The notes below the pieces were generated by a model. That model searched no databases. It was not told the DNA's origin and worked only from the letters and a program-made list of their open reading frames with translations. This document shows positions 45,560-57,195 of a stretch of 64,000 bases of DNA, piece after piece. The stretch is from contig JBBFLE010000013.1 of assembly GCA_037481695.1 (NCBI GenBank), forward strand, positions 1 through 64,000. The letters run 5' to 3'. The number at the start of each line of letters is the position of its first letter. Position 1 is the stretch's first letter. This stretch comes from a bacterium (lineage in GTDB: Bacteria; Desulfobacterota; Desulfocorpusculales; Desulfocorpusculum). The position numbers and the translations under genes were made by a program.

Positions 45560-45976
45560 CTACTTCTTGGCCTTCTTGGCTTTGGCAAGCCTTTCTCCAA
45601 GGCCTTTTGCTTTGGCAATCTCACGCCTCTTTGCAGAAAGAGTTTTGGAACTAAGACTCTGGCGCATGGGAATGGAGTGCTTTTTCTTGTATTCCTTGGG
45701 AGTCAGATTGTGGGTTTGAAGGTGCTTGGCGGACAGTTGTCGAAATTCCCTTCCGCATTCCAGGCAGATCACTTTGCTTCGCTTTATTGAAGCCAATCCC
45801 GACACTGCTGGAACTTCTTCTGTTTTCAATGTCTTTTCTTCTTGCGCCTGAACCCATCTGAGGGACTTGTAAAGCTTTTTTATGGCATCTGTCATATCGT
45901 CGGCGCTCATCTGGGCATGGGAAGCCTGAGCTTTCAATATTTCCACGGTCATCTCCAAGAGGTTTCTCTCAGCCAT
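45560..45976 (-). CDS. Ros/MucR-family zinc-finger transcriptional regulator
   Basis: A 138-residue DNA-binding protein. The single zinc finger reads VICLECGREFRQLSAKHLQT then HNLTPKEYKKKHSIP. The CxxC and HxxxH ligands with the following helix are the Ros/MucR signature. The N-terminal half (LLEMTVEILKAQASHAQMSA) is the oligomerisation region, and the C-terminus is Lys-rich. MucR-type proteins bind AT-rich DNA and silence genes, including their own. The ATG at 45976 follows GAAAGGAGAAAGG. A 700-bp AT-richer non-coding region lies upstream. Confidence 0.9.
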   Translation of the reverse strand: MAERNLLEMTVEILKAQASHAQMSADDMTDAIKKLYKSLRWVQAQEEKTLKTEEVPAVSGLASIKRSKVICLECGREFRQLSAKHLQTHNLTPKEYKKKHSIPMRQSLSSKTLSAKRREIAKAKGLGERLAKAKKAKK

Positions 45977-46687
45977 TTTATCCTTTCTCCTTTCTCTTCC
46001 AGGCTTATTCTCCGGCCAGCTCCTGCCGGGCACTTACCCACTTCAATCAGCGCACAATCAATGTCCTAAAGTATTACCGGATATCTCTCTACACTTACAG
46101 CTTTGCCTGATGAGAAACAGGCTGCTCTTAATCACTCGAAAAAGATATACTGAATTTGGAGTTTAGACTCCAGCTTGCCAGGCTTGGCTAAGAAACCAAG
46201 ACCACAGTTCCTGCTGAAGCGATATCATTCTAGTTGGCTGTACAAAAAGATGCAAGCCAAAAAAAGGCTTATGAATCCATAAGCTGTCTTGAGCAAAAGA
46301 AATGGGTTGGTTAATTCCATGCGCCATGGCTATTCCAAACAAGAAATTGTAGACTTCTTGTGAAAGACAAACATATTGTAAGCCCTGTCAAATGGTCTGT
46401 AAGCCTCCCTCGGCCAATATTCTCAGGGAATCTTTTTTATTTGGAATACCTGGAATCCATGAAAGAAGTCTATGCTATCTTTAGCCCTCGGAGGTTAAAT
46501 CCCAGATCAGCCTCAGAATTAAGAACCCATGGGGTCTCGGGTCAGTGATTTGGTTTGCATGATCATCTTGGGAACATAGCCTCCTGATCAACTCGTGGAG
46601 GGCTCCAGGTAAGCTCAACTGCTTGATATGAAGTCATCTGTGGGATAAGATCCCTTAAACGGAGCGCATTGCACAGGGGGTGGCGTT
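45977..46687. other. Long AT-richer non-coding region
   Basis: About 700 bp between the divergent MucR-like and CBS genes. By eye it is clearly richer in A and T than neighbouring DNA, with many A-tracts (46240-46300, 46360-46380). I see no gene, tRNA or repeat. It would suit MucR/H-NS-like binding; this is inference. Confidence 0.45.
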
Positions 46688-47110
46688 ATGAAGGTGGCCG
46701 ATGTGATGACCAGGAATCCTCGAGTCATTGATCCTGAGGCGCCCATTCGCCAGGCCTTACGCCTTCTTCGGGAAGGCGGTTTTCGCAGGCTTCCTGTAGT
46801 GCAGGATAAAGAGCTGGTGGGTATTATAAGTGAGAGGGATCTCAGGCAGGCCATGAACACTCCAGTATTGCTCCATGAGAGAAAGCAGGATGATTATATA
46901 TTGGATAATGTCAAGGTCGGCACCTGTATGAGTAGCCAGGTCTACACATTGAGCCCGGAGGACTCCCTGAGCAAGGCAGCAGCTCTCATGAAAGAGAAAA
47001 AGGTTGGGGGATGTCCTGTAATCCATAGGGGTGAACTGGTAGGGATCATAACTGAATCCGACCTGCTGGATTACCTGGTTCGATCCATTGAGGCAGGAAG
47101 GTTGTTGTGA
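46688..47110 (+). CDS. CBS-domain pair protein
   Basis: A 140-residue protein of two CBS motifs: KVADVMTRNPRVIDPEAPIR ... LVGIISERDLRQAM, and VGTCMSSQVYTLSPEDSLSK ... LVGIITESDLLDYL. CBS pairs bind adenosyl nucleotides and regulate partner proteins. AGGGGGTGG precedes the ATG. Its stop overlaps the long reading of the next gene (47107) and lies 50 bp before the S41 start preferred here, so the genes are probably co-transcribed. Confidence 0.92.
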   Translation: MKVADVMTRNPRVIDPEAPIRQALRLLREGGFRRLPVVQDKELVGIISERDLRQAMNTPVLLHERKQDDYILDNVKVGTCMSSQVYTLSPEDSLSKAAALMKEKKVGGCPVIHRGELVGIITESDLLDYLVRSIEAGRLL

Positions 47111-47160
47111 AGCCCAGGTTGTCTTGGCCAGGTGGGATCAACAACGTTGGGGAGGATGGA

Positions 47161-48489
47161 GTGAGACGCAAGAGCATAATGAGCATTAAGGTTTTGCTTT
47201 TGGTGCTCCTTGCCTTTGGGGCAGGAGTTCTGGCCAGTGGGGATGGGCTCAGGCGGGTCTTGGCTCTGCCCAAAGAGAATCCTGACCGATACGAAAAGCT
47301 CAAGATATTCACGGACGTGTTGGCCTACGTGGAGCGCAACTATGTGGAAAAGGTGGGCACTGAAAAGCTCATATACGGTGCCATCCAGGGAATGTTGCAA
47401 TCCTTGGATCCCCATTCCTCTTTCATGAGCTCAGACGTATTCAAGGAGCTACAGGTCGAGACCAAAGGAAGTTTCGAGGGGCTTGGAATCGAGATAACAG
47501 TGCGTGATGGAGTCCTCACGGTGGTCTCTCCCATAGATGACACCCCGGCCTTCAGGGCTGGTCTCAAGGCAGCAGACCAGATATTGAGGATCGATGGTGA
47601 ACTCACCAAGGACATGCCCCTCATGGAAGCCATAAAACGTCTGAGAGGCCCCAAAGGGACCAAAGTAACATTGACCATAATGCGAAAGGGCTGGACTGAA
47701 CCCAAGGAGTTTCAAATTACCAGAGACGTGATCCCCATAGCCAGCGTCAAGTACGAGAAACTGCAGGACAACCTGGGCTACATCCGGATCAAGAGCTTCC
47801 AGGAAAGCACCGCCCAGGACTTGGAGAAGGCCCTGCGCGATTTGGAGGGAGTGCCCGGAGGATTGAGGGGGTTGCTCCTGGACCTGAGAAACAACCCCGG
47901 AGGCCTACTGCCCCAAGCCATAGAAGTGGCGGATAAGTTCATAGGCGAAGGGCTCATCGTGTACACAGAGGGACGTCAGGAGCGCAAGGAGTATAGGGCT
48001 CACCAGGAAGGCACTCGCTCCAACTTCCCAATGGTTGTCTTGGTAAACGGTGGCAGTGCCAGCGCTTCCGAGATAGTGGCCGGTGCCCTCCAGGATCATA
48101 GAAGAGCCCTTTTGTTGGGAAGTCCCACCTTTGGCAAAGGATCTGTTCAGTCCATTTACGGCCCACTGGAAGACGGCTCAGGACTCAGGCTGACTGTGGC
48201 TCTTTACTACACTCCCAAAGGCCGCAACATCCAGGCCAAAGGCATAGTACCGGATGTGCGTGTTGAGGAGGATGAGTGGGAGTACAAGCCCTCAGGCAAG
48301 AGGGTAGTCAGGGAGAAAGATCTGAGTCGCCACCTGGAGACAACTAAGGAGAAGGAGGATAAGTCTGCCAAGGAAGCAGAAGGTGGGCTGGCAGAAGAGC
48401 ATCTGAAGGACATACAGTTCTTGAGAGGGTTGGAGCTGCTCAAGGGCCTGACCCTTTTTCAGAGCACTGGGGCTGCTCGTTCCCCTTGA
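47161..48489 (+). CDS. S41-family C-terminal processing peptidase with PDZ domain
   Basis: A 442-residue periplasmic serine protease (CtpA/Prc group). Signal anchor KVLLLVLLAFGAGVLASG, then a PDZ domain (about 95-180: GLGIEITVRDGVLTVVSPID), then the catalytic domain. That domain has LLLDLRNNPGGLLPQAIEV, the Ser in NGGSASASEIVAGAL and the Lys in GKGSVQSIYGPL. A charged C-terminal extension (TTKEKEDKSAKEAEGG) follows. GTG at 47161 is preferred, since GGGGAGG is 5 bases upstream; the long reading to 47107 overlaps the CBS gene. It pairs with the polysaccharide deacetylase, a common envelope-gene neighbour. Confidence 0.93.
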   Translation: MRRKSIMSIKVLLLVLLAFGAGVLASGDGLRRVLALPKENPDRYEKLKIFTDVLAYVERNYVEKVGTEKLIYGAIQGMLQSLDPHSSFMSSDVFKELQVETKGSFEGLGIEITVRDGVLTVVSPIDDTPAFRAGLKAADQILRIDGELTKDMPLMEAIKRLRGPKGTKVTLTIMRKGWTEPKEFQITRDVIPIASVKYEKLQDNLGYIRIKSFQESTAQDLEKALRDLEGVPGGLRGLLLDLRNNPGGLLPQAIEVADKFIGEGLIVYTEGRQERKEYRAHQEGTRSNFPMVVLVNGGSASASEIVAGALQDHRRALLLGSPTFGKGSVQSIYGPLEDGSGLRLTVALYYTPKGRNIQAKGIVPDVRVEEDEWEYKPSGKRVVREKDLSRHLETTKEKEDKSAKEAEGGLAEEHLKDIQFLRGLELLKGLTLFQSTGAARSP

Positions 48490-48593
48490 GCTGGGCCAGC
48501 CTCAACGGATTCAGTGGGCAGCCTGCCCTGGGGTCTCAGGCCCCAAGGCAGGCTATTGAATCGATTCATGGTACTTAAACACCTCTTGTAAAC

Positions 48594-49820
48594 ATGACTC
48601 CCAGGCGTAAAGGGCGTGGCTCCAGCCCAAGAAAGCGCAACTTGCCTGTCAGAAACCTTTTCTTGATGGCGTTTTTGGCAGGCCTGGGCGTCTTGGGAGG
48701 TATCTGGCTTTCCCCCCATAGGTCAGGCAAACCCGTTGGTATGGTCAAGGCCCCAGTGCCTAGCCTGGATTCGGGTTCTGGGCTCGGGGATTGGGCATGG
48801 ATAAATGCCAGACTGAAAGTTCTATGGGAGGACTTGGGAATTCCCCAAGAAAATATTGTCTCCATAGGGTCTGATTCCTCAACCCAGATGCTGCCTGCCA
48901 ACCTGGAAGTCAGGCTCCCCAAAAATGTTTCTCTGGGCTCGGCCAGCAGGGCTCTTGAGGCTTTGGCAAGAGATCCTGCAGCTAGGCTTGAGATCCGCTG
49001 GGAAAAGGAAGAAAACACAGCCCGAACGGCAGTCATAAACCTCAACGGTTCCAAGGCCCTCACCATCTTACTATTGGAGGAGCCTGCACCCATGGCCCAG
49101 GGACTTGGAAGGGAGCCCAAGATAGCCATCATCATGGATGATGTGGGTCAAGACCAACGGGCTTTCAGGCAATTGATGGAGCTGGGAATACCCCTTACCT
49201 TGTCCATTCTCCCAGCGGGGGCACAGGCTCAGGAAATGGCCAGGGAGGCCAATTCCAGGGGATTGGAAGTGATGTTACACATACCTATGGAACCCAAGGA
49301 CTATCCCTCCCGTAAACCAGGACCTCATGCCCTCATGGTCTCCATGGATGGTCAGCAAATCGCCAGGTTGATCCAATACCAGCTGGAGCTGTTCCCACAG
49401 GCCTCGGGAGCCAACAACCATATGGGCTCAAAGCTGACAGAGGACCTTCAACATATGTCCACCTTGATGGATGTGCTGGCCAAGAGGTCCATGTACTTCG
49501 TGGACAGCCTTACCAGCCCGCACTCCGTGGCCTATAGCGTGGCCACCCAAAAGGGATTGAAGGCTTACAGAAGAGACGTGTTCCTAGACAACATCAAGAA
49601 CCCCGAAGGAATAAGGGAACAGTTCCAAGTTGCCATGAGCTTGGCCAAGAAAAAGGGGCATGCCCTGGCCATATGCCATCCTTATCCAGAAACCCTGGCC
49701 TTGCTCCCGGAACTGTACAGGTCCTGCCTGGCCCAGGGGATCCGTTGGGTCAAGGTATCCGAGCTTTCGGGGGAATTCCTGGGGCAGAGTGCTCCATTGG
49801 CCTCCAGGAAACCACCGTGA
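48594..49820 (+). CDS. Divergent polysaccharide deacetylase family protein (DUF610/YibQ)
   Basis: A 408-residue protein with one N-terminal membrane anchor (FLMAFLAGLGVLGGIWL). A roughly 130-residue region follows, then the divergent deacetylase domain: KIAIIMDDVGQDQRAFRQL, LTLSILPAGAQAQEMAREA, LEVMLHIPMEPKDYP and NNHMGSKLTEDLQHM. The metal ligands resemble the NodB fold (MDD and H..M patterns). These proteins commonly follow S41 peptidases and EnvC-like factors and are thought to act on cell-wall glycans; activity is unproven for the family. The gene is 104 bp downstream of the S41 peptidase gene. Confidence 0.9.
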   Translation: MTPRRKGRGSSPRKRNLPVRNLFLMAFLAGLGVLGGIWLSPHRSGKPVGMVKAPVPSLDSGSGLGDWAWINARLKVLWEDLGIPQENIVSIGSDSSTQMLPANLEVRLPKNVSLGSASRALEALARDPAARLEIRWEKEENTARTAVINLNGSKALTILLLEEPAPMAQGLGREPKIAIIMDDVGQDQRAFRQLMELGIPLTLSILPAGAQAQEMAREANSRGLEVMLHIPMEPKDYPSRKPGPHALMVSMDGQQIARLIQYQLELFPQASGANNHMGSKLTEDLQHMSTLMDVLAKRSMYFVDSLTSPHSVAYSVATQKGLKAYRRDVFLDNIKNPEGIREQFQVAMSLAKKKGHALAICHPYPETLALLPELYRSCLAQGIRWVKVSELSGEFLGQSAPLASRKPP

Positions 49821-49833
49821 GGTCTTAAACATT

Positions 49834-52010
<2,177 letters not shown>

Positions 52011-52101
52011 AGTGGGTTGCCCTAAGGCTCATATGGATCCATACTGAAGTGTGTTTCTCAAAACTGTGGCGGCATGAAGCGCCATCCAAAGAGGGGGAGC
52101 C

Positions 52102-52323
52102 ATGAAAGAAATAGTTCAAAAGGTAATAGACGAGATTCGCCCAGCCCTTCAGGCTGACGGCGGGGATGTTTCTTTGGTGGACGTGGGAGAGGATGGAGTC
52201 GTAAAGGTCAGACTTACAGGAGCATGCGGGGGCTGTCCCATGTCACAAATGACCCTGAAAATGGGTATCGAAAGAAGGCTAAAGGAAAAGGTACCCGGGG
52301 TTACCTCAGTGATCTCTGTTTGA
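52102..52323 (+). CDS. NifU C-terminal-domain iron-sulfur scaffold protein
   Basis: A 73-residue stand-alone Nfu domain: [20 protein letters not shown] and the cluster-binding pair in [19 protein letters not shown] (CxxC). It carries or transfers Fe-S clusters. GAGGGGGAGCC precedes the ATG. Confidence 0.96.
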   Translation: MKEIVQKVIDEIRPALQADGGDVSLVDVGEDGVVKVRLTGACGGCPMSQMTLKMGIERRLKEKVPGVTSVISV

Positions 52324-52345
52324 GTTAAGAAGCAAAGGGCCGCGA

Positions 52346-52645
52346 GTGGGGGCAGTAAAAGCACCAATTGAGATTAGCCCAGCAGATGAGCCGGGTACCA
52401 GGTGGGATTGCATCTCAGATCATTCGGGGTTAGAAGATCTGGTCCTCCAGATCTTCTCACTCACCCCGGATCAAATTCTGGCCTGGGGACAGGTTCCCAA
52501 GGGTGGTCATTGGGGAACCCAGGTGGATCCAGATTCTGTTTTCACTCTTGACAAGCCACTGGTCGTGGGACCTGCCTGTATGGTCCGGATTACTCTGCCA
52601 GGTCAGAGAGGTGGCCTTTTCAGATTCACCTGGCTTGGAGAATGA
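52346..52645 (+). CDS. Hypothetical protein
   Basis: A 99-residue possible protein starting at GTG 52346, with AAGGG 6 bases upstream and 22 bp after the Nfu stop. It has an alternating hydrophobic pattern (LEDLVLQIFSLTPDQILAWG, PACMVRITLPGQRGGLFRF) suggesting a small beta-rich domain. I do not recognise a family. Codon use looks like its neighbours; existence is likely but not certain. Confidence 0.5.
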   Translation: MGAVKAPIEISPADEPGTRWDCISDHSGLEDLVLQIFSLTPDQILAWGQVPKGGHWGTQVDPDSVFTLDKPLVVGPACMVRITLPGQRGGLFRFTWLGE

Positions 52646-52724
52646 TCCAGACTAAGATATCATCAGAAAAAGCATTCCATGTGTCCATCGCGAAGAATTC
52701 ACTCAGCCAACTCGGGAGCTGGCC

Positions 52725-54056
52725 ATGACAAGGACCCGCCAATATGCCGAAATGATCGTCCGCATGGCGGATGGCACCATCAAGCAGATCAATCCTTTGA
52801 CAGGACGGGAGTCCTGGTATGTGCCGGGGCGTGGTAACAGGCCGCTTCCCCATCATAAGCCGGATCAGCAAAAACCCATTGAAGTAAAGGAGGTAGAGGA
52901 CTTTTGTAGCTTCTGCACATCGCGCTATTTTGAAACCCCTCCTGAAAAATCCAGACTTGTAAGAACCCAAAACGGTTATCGCACCCTTTACCGGCTATTG
53001 CCGCATCAACTCCACGAAACTAAACCACTTTTCCGACGTGTGGCAAACCTCTTCGAAATAGTGACCACAGAATACTGGGAAAAGAACTACGATTACACCC
53101 TCAGCCCGGAACTTCAGGCTTGGAAAGAAACTTATCTGAGCAACCCTGCAGGTCAGAAACATGCCTTTGGGGTGGTGGATGCCAAGCTTCGCATGATGGG
53201 TAAGAGTCCAGAGCAGATAGCGGCAGTGACCGACTTCCCCGAAAGGGAAAAGATGTGTGACGCCTTCTTCGGAGGAGGACATGAACTCATAGTGGCCGGA
53301 CGCCATTACCGGGAAGGTGCCAAGTTCGATCATGAACTTTTTTCTTCAGGAGAGATGAGCGAGGAGGAACACTACCAGTACATTCGGTTCACCATAGAGG
53401 CTGTTGAGGACATTTACCGCACCAACCGGTACATTAGATACGTGGTGGTTTTCCAGAACTGGCTGGCACCTGCGGGTGCCTCCTTTGAACACCTCCACAA
53501 GCAACTGGTGGGCTTGGATGAGTGGGGCACGGATATGGAAAACGAGGTGGCGGTGGCCAGGGAAAACCCCAATGCATACAATGAACTGGTAGTCAACTTC
53601 GCCAGCTACACAAACAGGGTAATAGCAGAAAACGATTATGCCATTGCCTTCGTGGACATAGGCCACAGGTTCCCCACGGTGGCCATTTACTCCAAGAGCC
53701 GCAACCTCAGGCCCTCAGAGCATGAACCTGAGGAGGTAAAAGGCATGAGCGATCTAATCCATGCCTGCCATGCGGCCACCGGAAGCAGCGTGTCCTGCAA
53801 TGAGGAATGGTACTTCATGCCCGAGGATTGTTTGGATAGAATTCCATGGCATGTCATGATCAAGTGGAGGGTGAACAATCCCGCCGGATTTGAAGGTGGC
53901 ACGCAAATATACATCAACCCCATTAGCTACATCCAGCTAAGGGATCAGATCGTTCCCAAGTTGTATCAGCTTCGAGACCAGGGGCGCATCACCAACATGA
54001 GGATAGGTCCTGAATGCAGGCTCGCCCCAAACCCTTTGATGTACAACAGGCCATAA
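52725..54056 (+). CDS. GalT/HIT-superfamily-like protein (DUF4921 type)
   Basis: A 443-residue protein distantly related to galactose-1-phosphate uridylyltransferase. It has a probable zinc pair in DFCSFCTSRYFETPP. An HIT-type motif FEHLHKQLVGLDEWG corresponds to the His-x-His active site, and a second half contains WHVMIKWRVNNPAGFEGGTQ. I recall the grouping as DUF4921. Transfer or hydrolysis of nucleotide-linked phosphate is plausible but unproven. GGGAGC precedes the ATG. Confidence 0.8.
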   Translation: MTRTRQYAEMIVRMADGTIKQINPLTGRESWYVPGRGNRPLPHHKPDQQKPIEVKEVEDFCSFCTSRYFETPPEKSRLVRTQNGYRTLYRLLPHQLHETKPLFRRVANLFEIVTTEYWEKNYDYTLSPELQAWKETYLSNPAGQKHAFGVVDAKLRMMGKSPEQIAAVTDFPEREKMCDAFFGGGHELIVAGRHYREGAKFDHELFSSGEMSEEEHYQYIRFTIEAVEDIYRTNRYIRYVVVFQNWLAPAGASFEHLHKQLVGLDEWGTDMENEVAVARENPNAYNELVVNFASYTNRVIAENDYAIAFVDIGHRFPTVAIYSKSRNLRPSEHEPEEVKGMSDLIHACHAATGSSVSCNEEWYFMPEDCLDRIPWHVMIKWRVNNPAGFEGGTQIYINPISYIQLRDQIVPKLYQLRDQGRITNMRIGPECRLAPNPLMYNRP

Positions 54057-54059
54057 AGG

Positions 54060-54102
54060 GCATCTTGGGGGCATAATGGGCCAGGCTTTTTCCCAAAGAT
54101 GC
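54060..54102 (+). terminator. Hairpin after the DUF4921 gene
   Basis: GCATCTT-GGG pairs with CCC-A-AAGATGC (one bulge) around a 21-base loop, starting 4 bp after the stop and followed by TTCTTCGTG. A moderate intrinsic terminator candidate. Confidence 0.5.
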
Positions 54103-54328
54103 TTCTTCGTGTTGGAAGCCGTGCATCCGTATTCCATGGCCATATGGTGTCATGGCGCTGCTGGCCAAAAGAACTGAGCCTGGCAGCTCAAGACCTCCAA
54201 GCCCAGGAAACCCTCTGTTCTATGATGTTCCAAGACCTCTCCTTTTTCCCCTTGGAGCAATTTCACGGCCCCATGCCGAGTCCTCCCCGTCCAGGTAAAG
54301 CAGAGATCTCTCATCCTCTGAGAGAAAT

Positions 54329-54988
54329 TCAGGATCCATCCCAGCGTATTTCTCCCCAGAGCCCGGGTTGAAACCCTTTGGCCAAGAATTGCCTGTATTC
54401 CCAAAAAGAATCCCTGACTGTTATGCCCTCCCCATGGCCGGGCAAAAGCAGGATCTCCGGAGCCAGGGTGAAAATCTTCTTTTCCAGACTTTCCAGGAGT
54501 GATTGGAAGCCTTCCGGGCTCCACGTCCGCCCCGGGCCTCCTGGGAACACGGTGTCCCCACAGAAGGCCAAGAGCTCATCCAGCACAAAGCTGCAACTTC
54601 CCTCGGTATGGCCCGGGGTGTGAAGAACTTTCAGCCTGGCCTCACCCAGTGCAACCACCTGTCCATCCTCCAGATGGATTTCGGGTTTCAGTTCCATTGC
54701 CCCAGGCTCCAAGACATGAACTCCCACTGGTGCTCTTGTGGCTGTGCGCACCTCTGGGAGGGCCCCCACATGGTCCGGATGAATATGGGTAAGCAGGATT
54801 CCCACCACCTGGCAATGGGCCACCTCCCCCAAGAGCCACTCAGGATCCCATGGTGCATCTATGAGCAAGGCCTCTTGGCTGGAGATATGTTTCAGAACAT
54901 AGGCATTGGTCTCCCAGGGTCCCAATTGCCCTCTTATTACCTGTAGTCCTCGCTCATCCAGGATCTTTTTAACCTTCCCCCCCTTCAT
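54329..54988 (-). CDS. MBL-fold metallo-hydrolase
   Basis: A 219-residue metallo-beta-lactamase-fold hydrolase, a second one besides 22875. Zinc ligands: LTHIHPDHVGALPE (HxHxDH), LHTPGHTEGSCSF, FCGDTVFPGGPG and LPGHGEGI. It resembles glyoxalase-II-like enzymes; the substrate is unknown. GAGGAGG precedes the ATG. It follows the BFN-PDZ gene by 15 bp and is probably co-transcribed with it. Confidence 0.88.
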   Translation of the reverse strand: MKGGKVKKILDERGLQVIRGQLGPWETNAYVLKHISSQEALLIDAPWDPEWLLGEVAHCQVVGILLTHIHPDHVGALPEVRTATRAPVGVHVLEPGAMELKPEIHLEDGQVVALGEARLKVLHTPGHTEGSCSFVLDELLAFCGDTVFPGGPGRTWSPEGFQSLLESLEKKIFTLAPEILLLPGHGEGITVRDSFWEYRQFLAKGFQPGLWGEIRWDGS

Positions 54989-55003
54989 GAAGACCTCCTC
55001 TTC

Positions 55004-55798
55004 TCACCTCTTGGGCACTGGGGGAATAACCAGCTCCAGCCTCTTGCCTTTCCTAAATAATTCCAGCCTCATTTTCCCTTGAGAAGATTGCAGGGCCTCT
55101 TCCAATTCCTCAGGGCTTTCCAAGATCCTGCCCTCAATCTTCTCCAGAATGTCTCCTGGCTGGATCCCTCCCCTTTGGGCCGGGGTTTCGGAAAACACAT
55201 GGGCAACCAGAACACCCTTACCCTTGTGCCCCAGCGCCAGGCTCAGCTGCTGGTCCAGCTCCTGCACCTCCAAACCGTAGAGCTCAATGAGAGAGCCCGT
55301 CATGCTCAAGCTCTTGGTTTCAAAAAGAGATCTTTCCACTGAGACTGGTTTCATGGTCTTAACAGCCAAGACCAATGCATCGCTGGGGCGGGCATCCACC
55401 TGGATGAGTCCTTTGGGTCCTTTGAGTAAGATCAGGGCATAGTAGATCTCCTCTTTGAGTTCTGTCACCCTGACCTCTTCCAGTGAAGCCTCCAGGCGGT
55501 TTATGACCGAGGCCAGCAGGTCATGGGTAAGGGGCCTCTTGGAGACATGTCCCCCCATGGCTGCCTCCAGAGCCATGGCCTCTGCCTCTCCTATCCATAT
55601 GGGCATGGTTCTCCTTCCGCTCGGATCTGTTAACAAAACCACAGGCTGGGCCGTACGGGGATCTCTCACCACTGCCTGCACCTTCACCCGCTGGAAATCC
55701 CCCCAAGCTGGGATTGCTGTCAAAAGCCACATGAGCACAAAGAGCCATGAGACCATCCCTGGCAGGAGAAGTTCTGACAGCCTGGCCAATCCAGACAT
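55004..55798 (-). CDS. Exported bifunctional-nuclease-domain (DUF151) protein fused to PDZ
   Basis: A 264-residue protein. A Sec-type signal peptide or anchor (MVSWLFVLMWLLTAIPAWG, to about residue 33) is followed by a BFN/DUF151 domain. The BFN part has VVLLTDPSGRRTMPIWIGEA, MTGSL-flanked helices and VDARPSDALVLAVKT at about 134-147. A PDZ domain at about 175-262 has LVAHVFSETPAQRGGIQPGD. BFN proteins are normally cytoplasmic; export plus PDZ is unusual. The start has AGGAGGTGA 4 bases upstream. Confidence 0.88.
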   Translation of the reverse strand: MSGLARLSELLLPGMVSWLFVLMWLLTAIPAWGDFQRVKVQAVVRDPRTAQPVVLLTDPSGRRTMPIWIGEAEAMALEAAMGGHVSKRPLTHDLLASVINRLEASLEEVRVTELKEEIYYALILLKGPKGLIQVDARPSDALVLAVKTMKPVSVERSLFETKSLSMTGSLIELYGLEVQELDQQLSLALGHKGKGVLVAHVFSETPAQRGGIQPGDILEKIEGRILESPEELEEALQSSQGKMRLELFRKGKRLELVIPPVPKR

Positions 55799-56343
55799 GG
55801 TGTCACCTCCTAGGAAACTTGATGCAAATGGCCCACAAACTTGCTAAGAACTGATGTACGTGGCCTCGTCATGGGTTGCAAACCAGGCCCATAACTCAAT
55901 AAGTGCCTTAGGGTCCTGTTTTTCTGTCCATGCGAGGGTTCAAAAAATCTTCCCAGAAGTGTTCCCGGTCTTCAGTGGAAGGTCCACCCATCCATTTGGC
56001 CGCCCACTGGACCACTTATCTGAAAAAGCTCATCTTTCCCTTTTTCTATTATCACTGATCCTGGGGCTCAGTTGAACCATTGTTCAAGAATTGTTGAAAA
56101 GTGTTCCACCCCGAGGGCTGCTGCCTTAACTGTTTTTAATAACTGAAAAAGCGGTTATACCTTGGGCTTGCATATCAAATTCTCTCAAGATAGATCCCTG
56201 TGAGAAATCAGCATAGCCTGGGACCTAGGCATCCCCAGTCTCCTGGCCTTGCCTAATCCGCCTGACTGGCACATCATATGAAGCACCAGGTGGGGGGTTG
56301 ACTCCCCTTGGGAGCATGGTAATTGGCCTTTGGGAGGTGTGTT
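55799..56343. other. Divergent intergenic region
   Basis: About 545 bp between the BFN-PDZ gene (minus) and a small plus-strand gene. It should hold two promoters. I see no gene, tRNA or strong hairpin. Confidence 0.4.
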
Positions 56344-56643
56344 ATGAAAGCATCCCTTCAAGCCGACGGTCAGAGCATAGCCATGAAGCCTTTTGTAGAA
56401 GAATTCGTGGCCAGGGTTGGCATAGCCGTGCTTCAGTCCCTCAAGGGGACTCAGGGCGCCACCAAGGCTTTGTTCCTCATAAGAGGGAAAAATCTGGAGC
56501 TGCAGGTCAACGGTCAGGCCTTGGATCTGCACATAGACCGGGGCTTTGCAGAGGTCATAGCAAGGGACACCATAATGGGCGCCTTGAGCCATCTGCGCGG
56601 CCTTAGAGGCAAGAAAGAGATCCGCTTGGAAATTGAGCTCTAA
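56344..56643 (+). CDS. Small conserved-looking hypothetical protein
   Basis: A 99-residue cytoplasmic protein starting [20 protein letters not shown]. Its core ([40 protein letters not shown]) suggests a small alpha/beta fold. GGGAGGTG 6 bases before the ATG makes it a convincing gene. It overlaps the converging adenosine-specific kinase gene by 4 bp. I do not recognise a function. Confidence 0.65.
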   Translation: MKASLQADGQSIAMKPFVEEFVARVGIAVLQSLKGTQGATKALFLIRGKNLELQVNGQALDLHIDRGFAEVIARDTIMGALSHLRGLRGKKEIRLEIEL

Positions 56644-57122
56644 CGTTTGTAACCTATTTTTCGAAGCAGTCCCTTTCGCCATTCTACATCTTTGGCTTCC
56701 TCCACTCCTTTGGGCATGAAGCCGTCCACCACCCCCATGATACCCCTTCCCTGCTCTGTCTGAACCAGTATGACCTCCACAGGGTTGGCAGTGGCGCAAA
56801 ATATGTTACAGACTTCTTGGCAGGACTTCACTGCATTGAGCACGTTTATGGGATAGGCGTCTTTCAGAATTACCACGAAGCTATGGCCTGAAGCCACCTT
56901 CTGGGCATTGGAAACCGCAACCTGCCTGAGAGCTTCATCGTTCCCGTCCGATCTGATCAGGCAGTCTCCCGAGGCCTCACAAAATGCTATCCCGAACCGG
57001 GCTTGAGGCACTGCGCATGCCATCACCTCATAGAGATCCTCCACGGTCTTGATGAAGTGAGATTGCCCTAGAATAAGATTGCAGCCCTCTGGTATCTCCA
57101 AACGAACAGCCATCCATTCCAT
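56640..57122 (-). CDS. Adenosine-specific kinase (PF04008 family)
   Basis: A 160-residue protein with typical family segments [60 protein letters not shown] and [20 protein letters not shown]. The family is annotated as adenosine-specific kinase from structural and ligand work on thermophile members; true activity is uncertain. The start at 57122 has GGGGGTGAT upstream, in preference to 57161. Confidence 0.88.
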   Translation of the reverse strand: MEWMAVRLEIPEGCNLILGQSHFIKTVEDLYEVMACAVPQARFGIAFCEASGDCLIRSDGNDEALRQVAVSNAQKVASGHSFVVILKDAYPINVLNAVKSCQEVCNIFCATANPVEVILVQTEQGRGIMGVVDGFMPKGVEEAKDVEWRKGLLRKIGYKR

Positions 57123-57195
57123 GCCATCACCCCCTGCTCTCCAAAAGAATTCCACACCCAAGCCCCTGGTACAAGGGAAAACCTCCGCGCCGGAC

